This document shows, one piece after another, positions 5,488 through 8,705 of a DNA stretch of 8,705 bases (its first letter is position 1; every line of letters starts with the position of its first letter). Location of the stretch: the NCBI GenBank assembly GCA_007120685.1, contig SKNG01000497.1, forward strand, positions 1-8,705. The letters run 5' to 3'. A model generated the notes under the pieces. That model searched no databases, had not been told where the DNA came from, and was given only the letters and a program-made list of their open reading frames with translations. The stretch comes from Paracoccaceae bacterium. GTDB taxonomy: Bacteria; Pseudomonadota; Alphaproteobacteria; Rhodobacterales; Rhodobacteraceae. Both the position numbers and the translations under genes were made by a program.

Positions 5488-6117
5488 ATGCGCCTCATCG
5501 CTGCCCTTTGCCTTCTGCTTGTCTGGGCTGCGCCCCTTGCTGCCGGTCCCTGGCCGCGCCCGGCGGGCGAGCGCTTCATCAGCCTTTCGCGCGATGGCGG
5601 CGGCACCTCGCTCTGGGTGGAAAGCGGCATCGACGGGCGGCAATGGCTGGTGGGGCAGGCGCGGCGTGACCGGGGCGGGGCGCGCTTTCTGGGCCTGTCC
5701 TGGCGCCGGTCGCTGGTGGCCGAGGATGCGGTGCAGCGGCTGGCCGTTTCGCTGGGTGCCGAATATCGTGACCGCGGCACCCGGGCCTGGCTGCGCCCGG
5801 GGGTGATGTGGGGCAGGGGGTTCGAGCGGCCGGTGCCGGGCTGGGTGGCCGCCAGCATGGTCGCCTCGGTGCCGCTGCGGCGCGCGGGTTCGGTCGAGTT
5901 GGACGGCGCGCTGACCCTGGGCGCGCGGCCGGTGCCGCAATGGCTGACCATGGTGCAGTTTCAGGGCGAGCGGGACCAGCGCGAAAGCCGGTTTCACCTG
6001 GCGCCCTCGGTAGCGTGGGAATGGCGGGCGGGCAGCCACCTGCAACTGGGGCTCCGCCAGCAGCTGGGGGGTGACCGGCGGCGCAGCGTGACGCTGGCAA
6101 GCTGGTTACGCTTCTGA
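5488..6117 (+). CDS. Secreted, probably outer-membrane beta-rich protein of unknown function
   Basis: A 209-aa protein with a clear signal peptide: MRL, a hydrophobic core at 4-16, and a likely cleavage after LAA at 17-19. There is no lipobox. The mature part (190 residues) has many short alternating polar/apolar strands, for example FISLS at 30-34, SLWVES at 41-46, LAVSLGAEY at 85-93, VELDGALTLGA at 136-146 and LQLGLRQQL at 185-193, and it ends SWLRF. A terminal phenylalanine after a beta strand is the usual outer-membrane insertion signal, so a small beta-barrel of 8-10 strands is plausible. The ATG at 5488 has AGGAG 5 nt upstream; the open frame extends further left but without a start that fits. 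It is the only complete plus-strand gene and converges on the UbiH-like gene with 15 bp between stop codons. I do not recognise a named family. Confidence 0.75.
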   Translation: MRLIAALCLLLVWAAPLAAGPWPRPAGERFISLSRDGGGTSLWVESGIDGRQWLVGQARRDRGGARFLGLSWRRSLVAEDAVQRLAVSLGAEYRDRGTRAWLRPGVMWGRGFERPVPGWVAASMVASVPLRRAGSVELDGALTLGARPVPQWLTMVQFQGERDQRESRFHLAPSVAWEWRAGSHLQLGLRQQLGGDRRRSVTLASWLRF

Positions 6118-6132
6118 GGCCCGCGCGCGCGC

Positions 6133-7323
6133 TTAGCGCATCCCGATGCCCAGCCGCATCAGCCCGTGCCGCACCGGCGCCAGCGAATAGAGCGCGTTCA
6201 GCGCCGCCGCCCGCGCATCGCGCAGCGGTTGTGCCTTTGCCATCGACGCGCGGTTGAGCATGTCAACGCCAGCCACGCGCAGCCGTACCTCGGGCCAGCG
6301 GCGGCGGTGGTAGGTCTGCAGCATCGCCGGCTCGCCCAGGGTTTCGGGCCTCGCCAGGTCCAGCAGCACCTTCAGATCGGCCAGGCTCATGTTCAGCCCC
6401 TGCGCGCCGATCGGCGGCACCACATGCGCGGCCTCGGCCATCAACGCGCTGCGCTCTGCCCAGAAACGATCCGCGATCTGGGCGATGATCGGCCAGGTGG
6501 TCAGCCCCGAGGCCAGCCGCAGCCGCCCGAACAGCCCGCAGGACCGCGCGTTCATCGTATCCTCGAAATGCGTCCGCTCCAGCCCCTGCAGACGCGCAAT
6601 CTCGGCGCCCGTCTCCATCCAGACCACCGCCGAACAGGGCTTGCCGTCGCGGTCCGGCAGCGGGACCAGCGTGAAGGGCCCGCCGGAGCGGTGGATCTCG
6701 GTCGAGACATTCTGATGCGGCAGGTCATGGGTGACGGCAAAGGCCAGCGCCTTCTGCCCGTAGCGGAAGGTCTGCACGCCGATCCCCAGCGCCGAGCGCA
6801 TCCGTGAGTTTCGCCCGTCGGCGGCGATCAGAAGACGGGCCGAGATACGCCGACCATCGCTCAGCGTGACCAGCGCCTCGCTCTCGCGGGTCAATAGCGC
6901 GGTGGCGGCGATGCCGGGTTCGAACCGCACCTGCGGCAGATCTTCCAGCCGGGAAAGAAACTCGCGCCGCAGCATCCAGTTGGGCAGGTTCCAGCCGAAG
7001 GGCTGGTCGGACAGATCGGCAGCGTCGAAATCATGGGAGAGGCGCGCCACGGGTTCCGCCCCGCCGGCATCGACGATGCGCATCACCTGCAGCGGCATCG
7101 CATGGGGGGCCAGCCGTTCCCACAGCCCGGCCGCTTCCAGCACCGGGATGGAGGGTTGAAGGAAGGCGGTGGTGCGCAGATCGGCGCCCGGGCTGGTGTC
7201 CTCGGTCACCGGTGCGGCGGGATCGACGCACAGGACGCTGTAGCCGGCACTGCCAAATGCGGCTGCAGCGGCCAGCCCGGCCACGCCGCCGCCCGCTACC
7301 AGAATGTCCAATGTCTCACGCAT
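6133..7323 (-). CDS. UbiH/UbiF/COQ6-family FAD-dependent hydroxylase
   Basis: A 396-aa flavin monooxygenase, normal length for the UbiH family, which hydroxylates the ring of ubiquinone precursors using O2 and NAD(P)H near the inner membrane. Motifs: Rossmann GGGVAG at 11-16, conserved DLRTTAF at 48-54, AADGRNSRMR at 167-176 (the DG motif), and the second FAD motif at 296-311, AEAAHVVPPIGAQGLN. In most relatives this last motif starts GDAAH; here it is AEAAH, so Glu replaces Asp. I recall the EAAH form in other Rhodobacteraceae members, so the protein is probably active. The ATG at 7323 has AGGGAG 7 nt upstream. It follows the 90-aa membrane protein by 66 nt and is probably in one operon with it. 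Which ring position (C1, C5 or C6) it acts on cannot be told. Confidence 0.88.
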   Translation of the reverse strand: MRETLDILVAGGGVAGLAAAAAFGSAGYSVLCVDPAAPVTEDTSPGADLRTTAFLQPSIPVLEAAGLWERLAPHAMPLQVMRIVDAGGAEPVARLSHDFDAADLSDQPFGWNLPNWMLRREFLSRLEDLPQVRFEPGIAATALLTRESEALVTLSDGRRISARLLIAADGRNSRMRSALGIGVQTFRYGQKALAFAVTHDLPHQNVSTEIHRSGGPFTLVPLPDRDGKPCSAVVWMETGAEIARLQGLERTHFEDTMNARSCGLFGRLRLASGLTTWPIIAQIADRFWAERSALMAEAAHVVPPIGAQGLNMSLADLKVLLDLARPETLGEPAMLQTYHRRRWPEVRLRVAGVDMLNRASMAKAQPLRDARAAALNALYSLAPVRHGLMRLGIGMR

Positions 7324-7389
7324 CGCGTTCTCCCTTCAGCAGCCTTGCCGAGGACATAGCGCGCCGCGTGGTCGGTGGCGATAGGACGA

Positions 7390-7662
7390 TCAGCCGCGCG
7401 AGATCAGGATCAGCATGACGCCGGCCAGCGGCGTGGCCAGCAGCGCCGAGACCACCAGCGCCGGCAGCCCCCAGGTCATCACCGCCATCACGAACAGACA
7501 GCCCAGCGCGATGCCGGCAAAAAGCGGAAAGTCGGGGTCGCCCTCGGCCAGTTCGCGCAGGATGGCGCCGATTACCGGGATGCGCCAGGCAAACGGAACA
7601 GCTTCCCGGCGGCGCCGGCTGCGGTGCGGCAGGGCGGTCGAGGGCGTGGAATCAAACGGCAT
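7390..7662 (-). CDS. Small two-helix membrane protein of unknown function
   Basis: A 90-aa protein. Residues 1-28 are polar with a basic cluster RSRRRRE at 14-20. After a short hydrophobic piece (PVIGAILREL, 29-38) and acidic EGDPD, two closely spaced membrane helices follow at about 46-64 and 67-87, split by TWG. The C-terminus is SRG. By the positive-inside rule the basic N-terminus is likely cytoplasmic. The ATG at 7662 has AGGAGA about 9 nt upstream and was preferred over one at 7689. It lies 66 nt ahead of the UbiH-like gene on the same strand, so a membrane-associated role connected with quinone synthesis is possible, but only from position. No family recognised. Confidence 0.7.
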   Translation of the reverse strand: MPFDSTPSTALPHRSRRRREAVPFAWRIPVIGAILRELAEGDPDFPLFAGIALGCLFVMAVMTWGLPALVVSALLATPLAGVMLILISRG

Positions 7663-7693
7663 GGCGAGCGCTCTCCTGATAAGCTGCACCGGC

Positions 7694-7722
7694 TATGTAG
7701 GTAATTTTGTCGCGGGCGTCAT
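7694..7722 (-). promoter_or_regulatory. Promoter candidate for the membrane protein-ubiH pair
   Basis: On the minus strand ATGACG (7722-7717) and TACATA (7699-7694) are 17 bp apart, in a locally AT-richer stretch 32 bp upstream of the ATG. Matches to consensus are moderate (4 and 3 of 6). Confidence 0.3.
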
Positions 7723-7731
7723 CGGGCCGCT

Positions 7732-7746
7732 TGCCGCAGTGCGGCA
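7732..7746 (-). terminator. Short hairpin downstream of the HAD hydrolase
   Basis: Arms TGCCGC and GCGGCA give a perfect 6-bp stem with a 3-nt loop, 30 nt past the HAD gene stop codon. No U-run follows. It could separate the HAD transcript from the next gene. Confidence 0.3.
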
Positions 7747-7776
7747 TCCTGTCACGGCAAAAGTAGGGCGGCGGTC

Positions 7777-8427
7777 TCAGAGCCGGGCCAGAAAGCCGCT
7801 CAGGTCGTCGGTATGGTGGTGGATATGCGCCGCATCGGCCGGCGGCAGGGGGCTGGGCGCGACATGCACGGTGCGCATGCCCAGCGCATGGGGCACGCGC
7901 AGGTTACGCGCGTCGTCCTCGAACATGGCGGCGCGCGCCGGGTCCAGCCGGTCGGCGGTGAACACGGCCTGGAACGCCTCGGGCCGGGGCTTGGGGTGAT
8001 AGCCCGCGTTTTCAACTCCGTAGGTGGCATCGAACAGGCCCGAAAGCCCCAGCGCATCGATCACCTGCCGGGCATAGGGGGCAGAGCCGTTGGTGTAGAC
8101 GATGCGCCGCCCGGGCAGCGCGTCGATACGGGACCGCAGGGCCGGATCCGGGGTCAGGACCGAGAAATCGATGTCATGCACCTCGACCAGAAACGCCTCG
8201 GGTTCGATCCCGTGGCGGGCCATCAGCCCGGCCAGTGTGGTGCCGTATTCGCGCCAGTAGCGCGCGCGCAGGGCGTCGGCCTCGTTCCGTTCGACGCCCA
8301 GGGTGCGCTGCACGTAATCAGTCATCCGCCGGTCGATCTGGTCGAACAGGCGGGTGGCGGGCGGGTAAAGTGTGTTGTCCAGATCGAAGACCCAGGTCCG
8401 GACATGGGCGAAGGCATCGGCTACCAT
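7777..8427 (-). CDS. HAD hydrolase, pyrimidine 5'-nucleotidase type
   Basis: A 216-aa soluble HAD phosphatase with all four motifs: VFDLDNTLYP at 13-22 (nucleophile Asp15, acid/base Asp17), YTNGS at 111-115 (Thr112), YHPKPRPEAF at 143-152 (Lys146) and FEDDARNL at 169-176 (Asp171, Asp172 for Mg2+). A helical cap lies between motifs I and II (about 23-105). The DNTLYP signature and length match the SDT1/YjjG-like pyrimidine 5'-nucleotidase group, which dephosphorylates pyrimidine nucleotides and some phosphorylated metabolites or damaged nucleotides; substrate is inferred. The ATG at 8427 has no Shine-Dalgarno sequence, and a CTAGC-type -10 lies 6 nt upstream, suggesting a leaderless message. 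It is divergent from a GntR-type regulator, which might control it. Confidence 0.9.
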   Translation of the reverse strand: MVADAFAHVRTWVFDLDNTLYPPATRLFDQIDRRMTDYVQRTLGVERNEADALRARYWREYGTTLAGLMARHGIEPEAFLVEVHDIDFSVLTPDPALRSRIDALPGRRIVYTNGSAPYARQVIDALGLSGLFDATYGVENAGYHPKPRPEAFQAVFTADRLDPARAAMFEDDARNLRVPHALGMRTVHVAPSPLPPADAAHIHHHTDDLSGFLARL

Positions 8428-8433
8428 GGCCGA

Positions 8434-8462
8434 CAGCTAGGCCGAAAACCGGCGCGGCTCAA
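8434..8462 (-). promoter_or_regulatory. Promoter candidate for the HAD gene, leaderless type
   Basis: On the minus strand TTGAGC (8462-8457) and TAGCTG (8439-8434) are 17 bp apart. The predicted start point falls on or next to the A of the ATG at 8427. The -10 is a weak match to TATAAT, but the GntR gene has a very similar CTAGC-T element at the same distance. Confidence 0.35.
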
Positions 8463-8550
8463 GGGTCAGATGCCGCCAGAGAGTCGAAGGCGCCGGCTGT
8501 TCAGGCCTGGTTGCATGGGAACGCTGAAGACGCGACAGGGCGAATAGTGC

Positions 8551-8579
8551 TTTTCCGCGCTGCGGCTTCGCGCTAGCGT
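8551..8579 (+). promoter_or_regulatory. Promoter candidate for the GntR-family gene, leaderless type
   Basis: TTTTCC (8551-8556) and TAGCGT (8574-8579) are 17 bp apart and end 7 nt before the ATG at 8587, so transcription would begin at that codon. The -10 overlaps the 8-bp palindrome CGCTAGCG (8571-8578), which might also be an operator. Confidence 0.35.
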
Positions 8580-8586
8580 CTTGCGG

Positions 8587-8705
8587 ATGGAAAGCGCCAT
8601 GACCGAACCCCGCCCAACCCATGCCGATGCCTATTCGCTGATCCTCGCCGCCATCGACGAGGGGGTCTACAAACCCGGCGACCGGCTGGTCGAGTCGGAA
8701 CTGGC
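8587..8705 (+). CDS. GntR-family transcriptional regulator, N-terminal part (runs off the window)
   Basis: Only the first 39 codons are present. The translation contains SLILAAIDEGVYKPGDRLVE followed by SELA, the start of the GntR winged helix-turn-helix, where a helix leads into the G-x-x-x-PGDRLVESELAE turn. The sequence style matches the FadR/VanR subgroup, whose C-terminal domain would bind a small carboxylate; that part is outside the window. Two in-frame starts exist: ATG at 8587, with no ribosome site but a well-placed -10, and ATG at 8599, preceded by GGAAAG at a suitable distance. I give the longer form. It is divergent from the HAD hydrolase with 159 bp between their starts. Confidence 0.85.
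   Translation, partial: MESAMTEPRPTHADAYSLILAAIDEGVYKPGDRLVESEL

Noticed and set aside
6122..6132. Alternating CG run between convergent stop codons, possible Z-DNA or shared terminator
   Set aside because: Only 11 nt, without a stem or U-runs; such runs are common in DNA of this composition.
1..8705. CRISPR array, tRNA/rRNA, insertion sequence, prophage or toxin-antitoxin pair
   Set aside because: No regularly spaced repeats, no clover-leaf or rRNA sequence, no transposase or integrase, and no toxin partner beside the RHH-like gene.

Overview
The window is GC-rich chromosomal DNA that reads like a Rhodobacteraceae-type alphaproteobacterium (Paracoccus/Rhodobacter/Roseobacter group). This rests on protein style, high G+C at third codon positions, an intergenic repeat of the form GCGTATTTCnCGCAAGATGA beside G/C-run hairpins, and the UbiH-like protein with an EAAH...PPIGAQGLN motif. 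The species assignment is inference; no rRNA or other marker is present.

Left part (positions 2-5303), all on the minus strand and read from right to left: a MerR-type regulator (merR-2), a 195-bp gap with a strong dyad CTTGACGTTAACGTAAGG, a second paralogous MerR-type regulator (merR-1), a 592-aa acyl-CoA dehydrogenase with the C-terminal extension domain, a 70-aa ribbon-helix-helix-like protein, a 384-aa LCAD/IVD-like acyl-CoA dehydrogenase, a 361-bp non-coding stretch, and a 210-aa glutathione S-transferase-like protein. This looks like a regulated acyl-CoA (fatty acid, branched-chain or methylthio-acyl) oxidation locus. The two dehydrogenases belong to different subfamilies and place the catalytic glutamate in different parts of the fold. 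The 361-bp gap holds two inverted copies of a repeat unit, three hairpins and a CtrA-like box.

Middle part (5488-7662): one plus-strand gene for a secreted, probably outer-membrane beta-rich protein of unknown function. It converges with a minus-strand pair: a 90-aa two-helix membrane protein followed by a UbiH/UbiF/COQ6-family FAD monooxygenase, probably for ubiquinone ring hydroxylation.

Right part (7777-8705): a minus-strand HAD hydrolase of the pyrimidine 5'-nucleotidase type, divergent from the first ~39 codons of a GntR-family regulator that runs off the window. Both genes lack a good Shine-Dalgarno sequence and have a CTAGC-type -10 element 6-7 nt before the ATG, which suggests leaderless transcripts.

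I see no CRISPR, transposase, prophage, tRNA or rRNA, and no clear new defence or biosynthetic system. The most useful leads are the dyad between the two MerR genes, the inverted repeat pair at 680-939, the small RHH-like protein between two dehydrogenases, and the paired leaderless-looking promoters.
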